DNA of 47,789 nt, taken from Pseudomonas sp. SST3. GTDB lineage: Bacteria; Pseudomonadota; Gammaproteobacteria; Pseudomonadales; Pseudomonadaceae. The stretch is taken from NCBI RefSeq assembly GCF_003325755.1, contig NZ_QORI02000027.1:1-47789 (forward strand), read 5' to 3'. A model generated the notes under the pieces. It was not told where the DNA came from. It made no database searches and saw nothing but the letters and a program-made list of their open reading frames with translations. Each line of letters starts with the position of its first letter. Position 1 is the stretch's first letter. The translations under genes and the position numbers were made by a program. Positions 26,548 to 35,455 of the stretch are shown here, in pieces.

Positions 26548-27537
26548 TCAATTGATCAAGCCGAGGAAACGAAGACAGTTGTCCCTCGTCAGCGCAGTCT
26601 TGTCCGCCTCACTAATGCCAAGACCTTCCAGGCGGCGTCCGGGATAAGACTCACGGATAACAAAGGGATAGTCGGTACCGATCATCAGGCGGCTTGCGCC
26701 ATAGACGTCCAGCAGATAGGCGATGGCGCGCTCGCTGTAAACCAAGGTGTCGTACCAAAACGATCTGGCCTGCTGCACGGGTGACAGATGCATAGCCTCG
26801 CGTAACGCGACGCTGACCTCCCAGCCATGCTGCAAGCGTGGCAGAGTCATCGGAAAGGCTCCTCCGCCATGACTGAAGGCAACCCTGAGCCGCGGGAATC
26901 GTTCGGTAACCCCGTTGGCGAGGAAGGATACGATGCCGATGCTGTTCTCGTTCGGGAAGGCCACCAGCGGCTCCATGAGCGGCAACCCGTATAGCCGGTC
27001 CCGATTCGGGTGCAAGGCGTGTACGAACAGACACATGTCTTCTTCCTGCAGCGCCTCGAAGAACGGGTCGAAGCGACGGTCCCCCATCGCGACGCCGTTG
27101 ACATTGCTTCCCACCTCGATGCCGACTAGCCCAAACTCGTACTTGAGCGAACGGACCTCACGTGCGGCACGCTCGGGGTCCTGAAGGGGAACCATTCCCA
27201 GGCCATAAAAGCGATCAGGGGCGTGACCCACCAGCTCGGCAATGGTTCCGTTCATATAACGACAAAAAGCAACCGCGTCCTCTACATCGAACCAGTAGGA
27301 CAGCAGCTCCGGCATCGGTGACAGCACCTGACGTTCGATCCCTTCATCCGCCATCTCCGTCACGCGCCTGGCCCCGTCCCAGGCGTTTTCGCTCACCTCC
27401 CTGAAAGGCTTGCCACGAATCATCACGGTTCGGTGGTGACCTTCGCAGCACTGCATGCACGGCCAGCTGTGATTCGGGTCTCGACCAAGATAAGCGGGGA
27501 AATCCGCCGGCACGACATGGGTGTGGCAATCGATCAT
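26548..27537 (-). CDS. Amidohydrolase of the ACMSD family, likely ring-cleavage-product or aromatic-acid decarboxylase
   Basis: The 329-residue TIM-barrel protein has metal ligands in MIDCHTHVVP (H-x-H), a mid-chain FVHALHP histidine, the loop FSHGGGAFPMTLPRL and the late GTDYPFV aspartate. These are typical of 2-amino-3-carboxymuconate-6-semialdehyde decarboxylase and gamma-resorcylate decarboxylase. GGAG precedes the start. Within this operon it would fit removal of a carboxyl group left on the ring-fission product (as CmtD-type steps do in p-cumate degradation) or of a dihydroxybenzoate. The exact substrate is unknown. Confidence 0.87.
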   Translation of the reverse strand: MIDCHTHVVPADFPAYLGRDPNHSWPCMQCCEGHHRTVMIRGKPFREVSENAWDGARRVTEMADEGIERQVLSPMPELLSYWFDVEDAVAFCRYMNGTIAELVGHAPDRFYGLGMVPLQDPERAAREVRSLKYEFGLVGIEVGSNVNGVAMGDRRFDPFFEALQEEDMCLFVHALHPNRDRLYGLPLMEPLVAFPNENSIGIVSFLANGVTERFPRLRVAFSHGGGAFPMTLPRLQHGWEVSVALREAMHLSPVQQARSFWYDTLVYSERAIAYLLDVYGASRLMIGTDYPFVIRESYPGRRLEGLGISEADKTALTRDNCLRFLGLIN

Positions 27538-27552
27538 CTTAACTAGCTCCGG

Positions 27553-27903
27553 TTAGGTCTTGAGCTGACCTGCGTTCAGGTTGATATAGACCTTTCCATC
27601 CTCGACGCTGACGGGGTATGTCTTCAGAGGGAGAACGCAAGGAAAGTCGACGGCCTCCCCGGTCCGAATGTCGAATGTGCCGCCGTGAAAAGGGCACTCG
27701 ATTATAAAATCGTCATCGACATCACCCTCGGAAAGGCTCGCCTCCCCGTGGGTGCAGGTATTGTCGGTGGCGAAAAACTTGTCCTTTACCCGATACACCG
27801 CTACAGGCGGAAGGCCCGGGGGGGCGATCTGAAAGATCTGATTGTTACCCAACGCATTGGTGTCGCAGACAAAAAAGTGCGCCATGTTTAACGAGTCAGT
27901 CAT
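27553..27903 (-). CDS. Rieske-type ferredoxin of the ring-hydroxylating dioxygenase
   Basis: The 116-residue protein starts MTDSLNMAHFFVCDTNALGN behind GGAGTAGAAGG. The Rieske cluster ligands are C50-x-H52 (CTHGEASLSEG) and C70-x2-H73 (CPFHGGTFD). Size and pattern match CarAc/BphF-type ferredoxins. It should shuttle electrons from the reductase at 25481 to the Rieske centre of the alpha subunit, giving a three-component dioxygenase. Confidence 0.95.
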   Translation of the reverse strand: MTDSLNMAHFFVCDTNALGNNQIFQIAPPGLPPVAVYRVKDKFFATDNTCTHGEASLSEGDVDDDFIIECPFHGGTFDIRTGEAVDFPCVLPLKTYPVSVEDGKVYINLNAGQLKT

Positions 27904-27955
27904 GTTACCTTCTACTCCTGTGCTGGTCAGGCGAGTCCATAGACAGTTACCAACA

Positions 27956-28831
27956 TTACACCTGCGACGTTGCAACCGTTCCCACAACGACCTTGGTCGT
28001 AAAAATTTCATCCGCGCGAATAAAGACGTAACTCATCATCAGCACGAACAGCGGCGTCGTGGCAGCCAGCGGTGCTACGACGACAAGATCGGCATGCTGC
28101 ATCGCTACATACAAGAGCACGGGTCCCAAGCTTGAGAAGAGTCCAGCCAGACCGAAATACCCCAGCTCCTTCTGGGTGCAACGGATCCGCGCAAAGCCAT
28201 TGGTTGCTCCGATATAGAGACTGGCAAAAAACCAAGACGCGCTTGTGGTTACCGCCGAAGCGGTCACCGCATCGGAACCGATGTCGATCCCTATCTTTCT
28301 GAAGACCATCGAAACGCCATAAGACAGCGAGGCAATCAACGGCAGCAACAGATAGCGGCGCGGTACAGAAGACAGGCTTCCACTATTGCCCTGCCCGCCC
28401 TGCGAGCCCACAAGCACGCTTCCAGCAATAACCATCACCGCTCCAATCAGGCCCAAGTAACTCAGCCGCTCGCCCAGAAAGGCGGTCGCCAAGGCAACCG
28501 AAACCATTGGGTGCGTCAGGGTCAATGGAGTGGTTATGTTCGAGCCCAGTCTTGCCATTCCCATAAATTGGAATAAACGCCCTAGCAAAGGCGCGAACAA
28601 CCCGGCCAAGACGAAGTAACGCCATTCCCACCACTGGTCGAATTGCCAGCCATACGACAGCAAACTCCAGCCCCAGAGAAACACCGCGTTGATAAGCAAC
28701 GTTAGCCATAGCGCCGTCTCACTCGAAGCGCTTTTCACGCCAATGCGGACCAATACGAAGGTAAAGGCGAACATCAGCGCGGACAGCAGTGCCAGGCTGA
28801 TCGCAAATATCTCTTCGCCACCGCCCGTCAC
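27956..28831 (-). CDS. DMT (EamA) family transporter, probable one-base frameshift at the C-terminus
   Basis: The 291-residue membrane protein has about ten hydrophobic helices in two EamA repeats (LVRIGVKSAS and MVFRKIGID mark similar positions). The start is the GTG at 28831. The end VVVGTVATSQV is abrupt. If one G is added near 27968 the frame continues VAGVMLVTVYGLA and stops at 27927, giving a normal last helix. DMT proteins export metabolites or import small acids; here it may handle a pathway intermediate. Position between the dehydrogenase and the Rieske ferredoxin suggests co-transcription. Confidence 0.82.
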   Translation of the reverse strand: MTGGGEEIFAISLALLSALMFAFTFVLVRIGVKSASSETALWLTLLINAVFLWGWSLLSYGWQFDQWWEWRYFVLAGLFAPLLGRLFQFMGMARLGSNITTPLTLTHPMVSVALATAFLGERLSYLGLIGAVMVIAGSVLVGSQGGQGNSGSLSSVPRRYLLLPLIASLSYGVSMVFRKIGIDIGSDAVTASAVTTSASWFFASLYIGATNGFARIRCTQKELGYFGLAGLFSSLGPVLLYVAMQHADLVVVAPLAATTPLFVLMMSYVFIRADEIFTTKVVVGTVATSQV

Positions 28832-28882
28832 AAAAGCATCCCTGTTACAACCGCAACCATCGTCCCAACAAGGCCATCAGCA

Positions 28883-29701
28883 CTATCTTTCACCCCCGGT
28901 GACCTCTGAAATACGCATGCCGCGTTTACCCGTGTCGATCACCTCGCCAGTAATGTAGGAGGCATCAGGAGAAGCAAGGAAAGCGATCGCTGCCGCCTGT
29001 TCGTGAACCGAAGCAGGACGGTCGAACAGACCTTCCCTTGTCACGTAGTCATAGAACTGTTGATTCCATCGCTTTTCCTGGTCGGTCAATTCACGAGCCA
29101 GACGCGGCGTAGGTCGCTCTTTAACCGCGGTGTTGCCCGGCGCTACGCAATTCACCCGGATATTGTAGTCGGCCAGTTCCACTGCAAGCGCTGTGGTGAG
29201 CCCGACTACACCGGCTTTCGAGGCTGAATAGGGAATCCGGAAGATACCCATAGTCGCATTCGACCCGACGTTGACGATGCTACCCCCGTTAGCCTGCATG
29301 TATGGCACAACCGCGCGGCAACACCAGATTGGCGGCCAGAATGAGCGCTCTACCTCGGCCTTGATCTCGTCTTCGCTGTAGTGCCAGAAAGGCTTCTTCC
29401 AGATAGTCCCTCCCACGTTGTTTACCAGGACATCGATGCGGCCAAAGGCAGCCTCCGCCTGGGCCATCACACTTTGTGCCCCAGCGTAGGTTGCCAGGTC
29501 GGCAATTGCCACTGCAGCTTCGTGGCCGGCCTCACGCATGTCTTCTGCAGCAGCATGGGTGGGGGCAGCTGACTTGTCTGCCATTACTACCTGGGCGCCT
29601 TCCTGTGCTAGACGCCATGCCGTTGCCAAACCTATCCCTTGTCCAGCCCCAGTGACCACCGCAACTTTACCGACAAATCGTCTGCAATTGTGCTCGTTCA
29701 C
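28883..29701 (-). CDS. BenD/XylL-like cis-dihydrodiol dehydrogenase (SDR)
   Basis: The 272-residue short-chain dehydrogenase has the NAD motif TGAGQGIG, the segment NNVGG and the catalytic Ser-Tyr-Lys set in NVGSNATMGIFRIPYSASKA. The stretch VLVNNVGGTIWKKPFWHYSE and WCCRAVVPYM closely resembles BenD/XylL. BenD and XylL oxidise benzoate 1,2-cis-diol with loss of CO2 to give catechols. This argues that the dioxygenase acts on the carboxyl-bearing carbon and its neighbour, and that the diol is rearomatised by decarboxylation. A non-decarboxylating role, as for CmtB, cannot be excluded. Confidence 0.9.
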   Translation of the reverse strand: MNEHNCRRFVGKVAVVTGAGQGIGLATAWRLAQEGAQVVMADKSAAPTHAAAEDMREAGHEAAVAIADLATYAGAQSVMAQAEAAFGRIDVLVNNVGGTIWKKPFWHYSEDEIKAEVERSFWPPIWCCRAVVPYMQANGGSIVNVGSNATMGIFRIPYSASKAGVVGLTTALAVELADYNIRVNCVAPGNTAVKERPTPRLARELTDQEKRWNQQFYDYVTREGLFDRPASVHEQAAAIAFLASPDASYITGEVIDTGKRGMRISEVTGGER

Positions 29702-29752
29702 AACTTTCCCCTCACATTGGTTGGTACTGTTGCAGCCAGCTGTGCTGGCTTC

Positions 29753-30610
29753 TTATTCGCTGAATTCTTCGACATTTGGCCGAGCGCCCCACATACAGAA
29801 CGAAGAAGGCTTCATTTCGAATTGCCGGGGTACGTGGCCGGCCTCGTCGGTGATTCGCTTCACGCCTGACGAGTATTCATAAACGCGCCGGTCTGGCCCG
29901 AGGAAATAAATGAACATCGCTGTGGAAGTTGGATGACGACCGGGACCGAAGACAATCGGAACATTTTGCTCTTGTAGGAAGTACCATGAGCGCATGACGT
30001 CATCGACACTCTCAACTTGGAAGTTGACGTGCTGTATGCCGACTTTCTCCGAGGGGAATAACGCGATTTTGTGGTGAACTTCATCAATGCGGAGCAGTGC
30101 CCCGTCGCCGATCCGGTCGCTGACCCGTGCACTTAGCAAACCGGTCCAAAATTGCAGTTCACGCTCGATATTACGGCTATGCAAACCGAAATGCCCGAAT
30201 TCGGTTATCCCTGCATCTCGCGCCGGGAAATAACGCACGCCGGTCTGATGTGGCCGATAGACCAGCTCGATCTGGTTATCGTTAGGATCTTTAAATGTAA
30301 TAAATGCCTCTACACAGCGCTCGTCGCATTCAGCTTCGCTTCCCCTGTGAACTCCGACCCCATGCTCAGCCAACTCTTGCTCGGCAGCTTTTAATTGATC
30401 TAGATGCCGTAATTCAAACGCAGACGCGTCGTAATCCGCATCACCCTTGATGTAGCACAAGTTGAAAGCGCTACTGTCTCCACGCAGGTAAGCGTGGGTT
30501 GCTGTTTTTTCTCTCAGTTCCAAGCCAAGAATTCCAGTGGCGAAACGCACCATTTCATCCAGATCATGGCAGCCAAGGCGTAGATAGCATATATCGTGCA
30601 ATAGAATCAT
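29753..30610 (-). CDS. Type I extradiol (ring-cleavage) dioxygenase, BphC-like
   Basis: The 285-residue two-domain vicinal-oxygen-chelate protein has expected iron ligands H140 (EFGHFGLHS), H194 (GIQHVNFQVE) and E245 (RRVYEYSSGV), with the acid-base His near 226 (GPGRHPTST). The overall layout follows 2,3-dihydroxybiphenyl-type enzymes rather than the XylE-type remnant at 5671. The start overlaps the TRAP permease stop as ATGA. It would open the catechol-like ring made by the dioxygenase and dehydrogenase. The specific diol is not evident. Confidence 0.92.
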   Translation of the reverse strand: MILLHDICYLRLGCHDLDEMVRFATGILGLELREKTATHAYLRGDSSAFNLCYIKGDADYDASAFELRHLDQLKAAEQELAEHGVGVHRGSEAECDERCVEAFITFKDPNDNQIELVYRPHQTGVRYFPARDAGITEFGHFGLHSRNIERELQFWTGLLSARVSDRIGDGALLRIDEVHHKIALFPSEKVGIQHVNFQVESVDDVMRSWYFLQEQNVPIVFGPGRHPTSTAMFIYFLGPDRRVYEYSSGVKRITDEAGHVPRQFEMKPSSFCMWGARPNVEEFSE

Positions 30611-32583
30611 TGTTTAATCTCCACTGCCTTTTTTTTCAGTTTTATACAAACCCGCCGCCAGTCCCTGTCAGCCCTGAAGCGTTGATCGATCAACGGCAAA
30701 AAGCGCTTGGCCATTAGATAGCTTCCAGCGACCAGCAGAGCGACCACACCAGCCATGTCCCAGGCGGATATCGACAGCAGTCCGGCACCAATAAGCGCAA
30801 CACGGACCCAGCGATTGAGGTCCCCGTGGTACCACCCTTCTGCGGCAGCCGCGAGAATGAGCACACCCACGCTCACCTTGGCGATATCGAACAAGGCGGC
30901 TTCCCAGCTACCGATCAGCAGCAGCCCTGGGTTGTAGACAAAGGCAAAAGGCAGCAGAAAGGCAACAACGCCTATCTTCGCGGCCGTCAGGGAGACCGCC
31001 ATCGGGCGCTCATCGGCAATTGTGCTGGCGACATAGGCCGACACCGCCACGGGCGGGGTGATATAAGAGGCTACCGCGTAGAAAACCAAGAACAGGTGGG
31101 CCTGCATAACGGTGAGACCGGCTTCGACAAGCGCTGGTGCGACCATTACAGCCACTAGCGAGTAAACCGCAACCACAGGCATACCCATCCCGCAAATGAT
31201 TGTCACCAGGGCAGCCATCAGTAGCGCCAGCAGCAGGTTCGCCTGGGCAATTCCGAAGATCAATGCCGCCAGTTTCGAGGCAAGTCCGGTGACGTTCAGT
31301 CCCAGCATCAGGATGCCCGCGCCGGCTACGGCAGCGATCAGCGGCGCCAGCGCGGTGCAGACTTCAACGCATCCCTGAATGAACTTGCTTGGTGTAATGC
31401 GTGACGACAAACTCCAACTCGCCACAATCACCGATAACAAGCCAATCGTCGCCGCCAGCGCCGGGTATACCCCGCAAGCATGTAGTAGACAAGGATGCCA
31501 TGGCACGACGAAGACCCAGCCAGTGCGTACGACCGTCCATAACGTTGGGATCAGGCCGCTATCGATTTTGCCAACGTCGTGACGACACGAAAAGCAGTGG
31601 ACCTGCGTATAGATCGCCGCATAGTAAAGCAGCGCAGAGGCGATAATGGAGACCATGATCGAACCGTATTCAATGCCGGTAAACTCTACCATCAGAAACA
31701 CCACGGCACCCATCACCGGCGGCAGCAGCGCCCCACCGGTCGCGGCAACAGCCTCTACCGCGCCAGCATAGCGGCCCGGATATCCAGCGCGCTTCATCAT
31801 TGGAATGGTGATGGAACCGGTTGTCATCACATCAGCCGCCGGGCTGCCGGAAATCATGCCGAACAGCCCGCTAGAGGTTACCGACACCTTGGCCGAGCCA
31901 CCCGAGGCTCTGCCTGCAAGCAATGCCGCCAAATTGAAGAAGAATTCACCACCACCGCTTTTTTCAAGAAACTTGCCAAAAGTGACGAACAAGAAGGCAT
32001 ACACCGCAGCCACTTGCACCGGTGCCGAGAACAGGCCGCCATCGTGAGGCGAGACCATGAGGCCCTCGAGCAGGTAATCCCATTCCAGGCCGCGGTGGCC
32101 AAAGAAACCCGGCAAGTGCTGGCCGAACAGGCAATAGGCGATCACGAGCCAAACCACCACGGAGATACCCGGCCCGACACAGCGGCGCAGCAACTCCAAG
32201 GTAAGCACCAGATACAGCCCTGCTGCCGCCAGGTCTAAGGGCAAAAACTCGCTCAGCCCGCTGATCCACTCGTGATAGCGGTCCATCTGGGAAATGAGAT
32301 ACAGCCCACCAACCAAGCTCAATCCAGACAGGACGTAGTCGCCGATGGTGCTGCGATGCACGTCCGGCGCATAGCTAACCGCCAGGAACGAGATCACATA
32401 CATCGGCACGACGAAGACGATGGCCAGCTCCAGCCGGCCAAACTCGCCAGCCAGTGCATACCAGACTTCGAAGATTGTCAGCGGTACCGCCAACAGGGCA
32501 AAAATTGCATATTTAGTTCGCCCCAGGGGCAGTTTGTTACCCATCTGGAACAAAAGCCAGAATGCCCTTTTGATAATCTGCAT
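30607..32583 (-). CDS. TRAP transporter fused permease (4TM-12TM), TAXI type
   Basis: The 658-residue membrane protein starts MQIIKRAFWLLFQMGNKLPL (32583, behind AAAGAGG). The N-terminal small-subunit domain is followed by the large one with FVTFGKFLEKSGGGEFFFNL, GMISGSPAADVMTTGSITIP, GGALLPPVMGAVVFLM and the late GMGMPVVAVYSLVAVMVAP. Such fused permeases work with TAXI binding proteins; one is at 34248. In 31462-31500 the residues WHPCLLHACGVY appear out of place. A one-base shift would give ILVYYMLAGYT, as expected for the family, so two compensating indels are likely. Uptake of the pathway substrate is the probable role. Confidence 0.9.
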   Translation of the reverse strand: MQIIKRAFWLLFQMGNKLPLGRTKYAIFALLAVPLTIFEVWYALAGEFGRLELAIVFVVPMYVISFLAVSYAPDVHRSTIGDYVLSGLSLVGGLYLISQMDRYHEWISGLSEFLPLDLAAAGLYLVLTLELLRRCVGPGISVVVWLVIAYCLFGQHLPGFFGHRGLEWDYLLEGLMVSPHDGGLFSAPVQVAAVYAFLFVTFGKFLEKSGGGEFFFNLAALLAGRASGGSAKVSVTSSGLFGMISGSPAADVMTTGSITIPMMKRAGYPGRYAGAVEAVAATGGALLPPVMGAVVFLMVEFTGIEYGSIMVSIIASALLYYAAIYTQVHCFSCRHDVGKIDSGLIPTLWTVVRTGWVFVVPWHPCLLHACGVYPALAATIGLLSVIVASWSLSSRITPSKFIQGCVEVCTALAPLIAAVAGAGILMLGLNVTGLASKLAALIFGIAQANLLLALLMAALVTIICGMGMPVVAVYSLVAVMVAPALVEAGLTVMQAHLFLVFYAVASYITPPVAVSAYVASTIADERPMAVSLTAAKIGVVAFLLPFAFVYNPGLLLIGSWEAALFDIAKVSVGVLILAAAAEGWYHGDLNRWVRVALIGAGLLSISAWDMAGVVALLVAGSYLMAKRFLPLIDQRFRADRDWRRVCIKLKKKAVEIKQ

Positions 32584-32694
32584 GGGATGCCTCTTTCGGC
32601 TAAGGCAGCCAATCGCTAGTTCTATACACCGGCTGGCCAGCATCGCTTGCGGGCCAACCGGCTCTACTGGCCGAATGACTGTCGGTTTTTTTAA

Positions 32695-34062
32695 TTAGAA
32701 TTCGAGCTGAGCGCGGGCTTGCACAAAGCTCGGCTTATCGCCGTCAAAAGGTCCACCGTCCAGCTTCAACACGTTACCGTATTCCATGGAGAAGCGCAGG
32801 CGTTGCTGCGGGAACCAATTTACCCCCAAAATCAGCATGTCCATTTCGCCTCCATCGATACTGCCGTCGCTCAGATCGAGCGTGCTGTAACCCGCCGCCA
32901 GCTGCCAGGCGCCGATGCCCCCTTGGCTGAGACCTTTTGCTGGAGTGGTCGCTCCAAATACGTTGTTTTTGGAGTCATAGGCTCGCGCCTCACCTGTAAG
33001 CATATAGCCGGCCATTACATACCCCCCAGTAAACACTGGCTCCTCTCCATTGGCAGCACCCCCGTTGATCGAGTCGTGTTTCTGCCGCAGGTATTCAGAC
33101 CAGAGTTCGAAAGGGCCATTTTGGTAAAGGCCATGCACCCCCACGGCAGTGAAACCGTCCGAGATAAACCCGCCCGTATCGATCGGACGGAACGAACTGA
33201 TATCGGTTTGAGGGCGCGCGCGCAGGCGTTTTGCATCAGAGTCATTTGAGGACTGATGACGCATGGAAACTCCAAGGCTCAGGACGTGCTGTTTTTCTTG
33301 AATCGGGTTTATATTGAATTGAGTGGCCACGTCCACTGCGTCGTCCCTGTTGACATCCGTGGCACGGCTACCAAGCGGGTCCTGAGCCACAGCGAAACTC
33401 CAGCGCCAATTGGAACCGATCAAATCTTCACGTATCCCTACGCGCCGTGCCCCAGCGCCAAGCATGGCGGTTGGAGGAGTTAGTTCCATGAACAACTTAT
33501 ATTTGCCGCTTTGCTGACTCTCTAAGCCGAAGGGCTGGAACTGATTGCCAAGAAGTATATTTAGCTCTTTGCCGGCTGGCTTAAAACCGTGATAGCCGAT
33601 TTTTGCATCTTTGACACCGCCCTCGCCGTCGCCCGTGAAGTCATACTGGAACACATAGGACCAGTCCCTGTACATGGTCCCGCTGGCTTCCAGACGGACA
33701 TCCCGAAACGCGGAACCGCTACCCATAGGGGACTCGTCGGCGTCATACCAAGCCGTATCCAACAGAAGACGGCCACCAAGTCGGAAGGTGAAGTTTCCGT
33801 CCTCGGTCGCCAGTTGCATGCGGCCACCGCGTTCTTCGATTTTGACGCTATGGGGATTAGGCTTATTGCTTTCCTTCAGGGCCTCGGCTTCCGCCTTGAG
33901 CCCTTCCAATGCCTGCTCAAGAGCCCGTACTCGATCAGCGAGCTCTTGCTCGGCTGGCGCCGCTTGTATGGACCCTGTCGCCAACAAGCAGCCGAAGGCG
34001 AGCGCCGTGGTGGCACGCGAGCCAAGGGGATTGGTGCCTTTGCGGGGGGTGTTAGTGCTCAT
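32695..34062 (-). CDS. Outer-membrane porin, OprO/OprP-like (phosphate-selective porin family)
   Basis: The 455-residue protein has a signal peptide (ALAFGCLLATGSIQAAPA), a short coiled coil (LADRVRALEQALEGLKAEAE) and a beta-barrel ending in phenylalanine (QARAQLEF), as required for outer-membrane assembly. The segments LGGRLLLDTAWYDADES and LLGNQFQPFGLESQQSGKYK are typical of the OprO/P family. Members also occur in aromatic-acid gene clusters, where they admit anionic substrates. Placement between the TRAP binding protein and permease suggests substrate entry here. Confidence 0.9.
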   Translation of the reverse strand: MSTNTPRKGTNPLGSRATTALAFGCLLATGSIQAAPAEQELADRVRALEQALEGLKAEAEALKESNKPNPHSVKIEERGGRMQLATEDGNFTFRLGGRLLLDTAWYDADESPMGSGSAFRDVRLEASGTMYRDWSYVFQYDFTGDGEGGVKDAKIGYHGFKPAGKELNILLGNQFQPFGLESQQSGKYKLFMELTPPTAMLGAGARRVGIREDLIGSNWRWSFAVAQDPLGSRATDVNRDDAVDVATQFNINPIQEKQHVLSLGVSMRHQSSNDSDAKRLRARPQTDISSFRPIDTGGFISDGFTAVGVHGLYQNGPFELWSEYLRQKHDSINGGAANGEEPVFTGGYVMAGYMLTGEARAYDSKNNVFGATTPAKGLSQGGIGAWQLAAGYSTLDLSDGSIDGGEMDMLILGVNWFPQQRLRFSMEYGNVLKLDGGPFDGDKPSFVQARAQLEF

Positions 34063-34247
34063 GATCAGTTCCTATTATCTTTGTTATTGAAAAGTCATCT
34101 TATTTCAGTTTGCCGGCAGCTTGACGCCATCATCCTTTAGGAAAAGACGGGCCACTGGACTTTCTTTTGTAGCTATTCCTCAATCGCCGGTGCGGCTGGC
34201 ATGGTTGAACAGAAGCGATCGTGCCCGCTGACAAGGCGGCGCTCCTA

Positions 34248-35297
34248 TTATTTGATCAAGCCGACCTCACGATAAAACGCCTCAGCCCCCGGGTGCAGTT
34301 TCAGGTCGCCAAGATCTGCCAGGCGTTCACGACTCGCAAGGGACAATGCCGGATGCAGCGAGCGGTAATGTTCCATCTGGTCGTACATGGACTTGGCTAA
34401 TTTGTAGGCATCATCGAAGCTGGCTTCCGGGCCGGCCACAATGACGAAACTTGTAAAAGGTACGTGCAGGTCTTCCTTCTGAAAGCTGTAAGAACCGGCA
34501 GGAATCACGCCGGTCTTCACGCCCAGCTCCTTGGCAACGTGCTCAGCAAGCTCTTTGGAAAGCGGGACAAAAGCGATATCCAACACGCTTCCCAACTCAA
34601 CGATGGCACCTGCTGGGGTCGCCCCGCCGGTGATGACCACATCCAGACGCCCATCGCGCATCAGGTCATTGGACGCACCTGTCGGTTGTGCCACTAAGCT
34701 GCTGCCCCAACTTTCGATATCTTGCATGGTGACGTCGTAGTACGACAACAGCGCACGAACATGCTCGCGGGCCCACAAATTGCCCGGCTGGTTGACCGAG
34801 ACCCGCATAGGGACTTTATTCCTGATCAAATCATCGAAGCTCTTGACGCCGTGCTCGTCGAGAAATTCTTTTCGAGCGTAGACCGCGAGGGCGAAGACGT
34901 CAGGGGCACCGTTCGCCACGCCGGTGATGATGCCTTCCTTGTATTTCTCTCTGAAGGGGGCCCGCCCTTCATAAGCCATTGCCGGTTCAACCAGACTTTC
35001 CAGGGCGAAGGGACGGCGACCGTTACGCAGGTACTCCAGCGCTCCTGCCGGGTTTCCGGGCTCATAGATTATGCTGGAGCCGGGGTAACTTCGACGCACA
35101 GCATCAATTACCCCCTCACCGAACACCGAAACCTGCCCACCGGAGGAATACCCGGCGATGGTCACATTAACGGGCCCGTCTTTCACTTCCGGCGTGGCGG
35201 CGGCGGACACCCCTGCACTCACAAACGCGGCCATTGCTGACGCCAGCAACAGCTGGTGTCTGACTTTACGAGTAAGCCGTAGAACGGTGGCTAACAT
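34248..35297 (-). CDS. TAXI-family TRAP transporter substrate-binding protein
   Basis: The 349-residue periplasmic protein starts MLATVLRLTRKVRHQLLLAS, with signal peptide ending AGVSAAA and the fold marked by VTIAGYSSGGQVSVFGEGV and SVNQPGNLWAREHVRALLSY. An ATG two codons upstream lies too close to the GGAGA ribosome site, so I prefer 35297. It belongs to the NMT1/TAXI group used by TRAP systems with fused permeases, which are sodium-driven importers. With the permease at 30607 it should import an aromatic or related acid. Confidence 0.88.
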   Translation of the reverse strand: MLATVLRLTRKVRHQLLLASAMAAFVSAGVSAAATPEVKDGPVNVTIAGYSSGGQVSVFGEGVIDAVRRSYPGSSIIYEPGNPAGALEYLRNGRRPFALESLVEPAMAYEGRAPFREKYKEGIITGVANGAPDVFALAVYARKEFLDEHGVKSFDDLIRNKVPMRVSVNQPGNLWAREHVRALLSYYDVTMQDIESWGSSLVAQPTGASNDLMRDGRLDVVITGGATPAGAIVELGSVLDIAFVPLSKELAEHVAKELGVKTGVIPAGSYSFQKEDLHVPFTSFVIVAGPEASFDDAYKLAKSMYDQMEHYRSLHPALSLASRERLADLGDLKLHPGAEAFYREVGLIK

Positions 35298-35455
35298 GAT
35301 CATTCTCCATTGTTTTTGTTTTTCAGTTAGTTTCGCGCTTCATCATTCACTACTTCTGAGGAAGTCCGCTCCAGGGCGGTTATCAACCAGCCTCTCTTTC
35401 TGCTACTGACGCGCTCGCGGTCCTGCGTCCTGCGAACCGCCATATCCCTTCCTTC

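Noticed and set aside
31579..32238. Plus-strand open frame of 219 codons opposite the TRAP permease
   Set aside because: Antisense shadow of a high-GC membrane-protein gene; His/Arg-rich translation with no domain.
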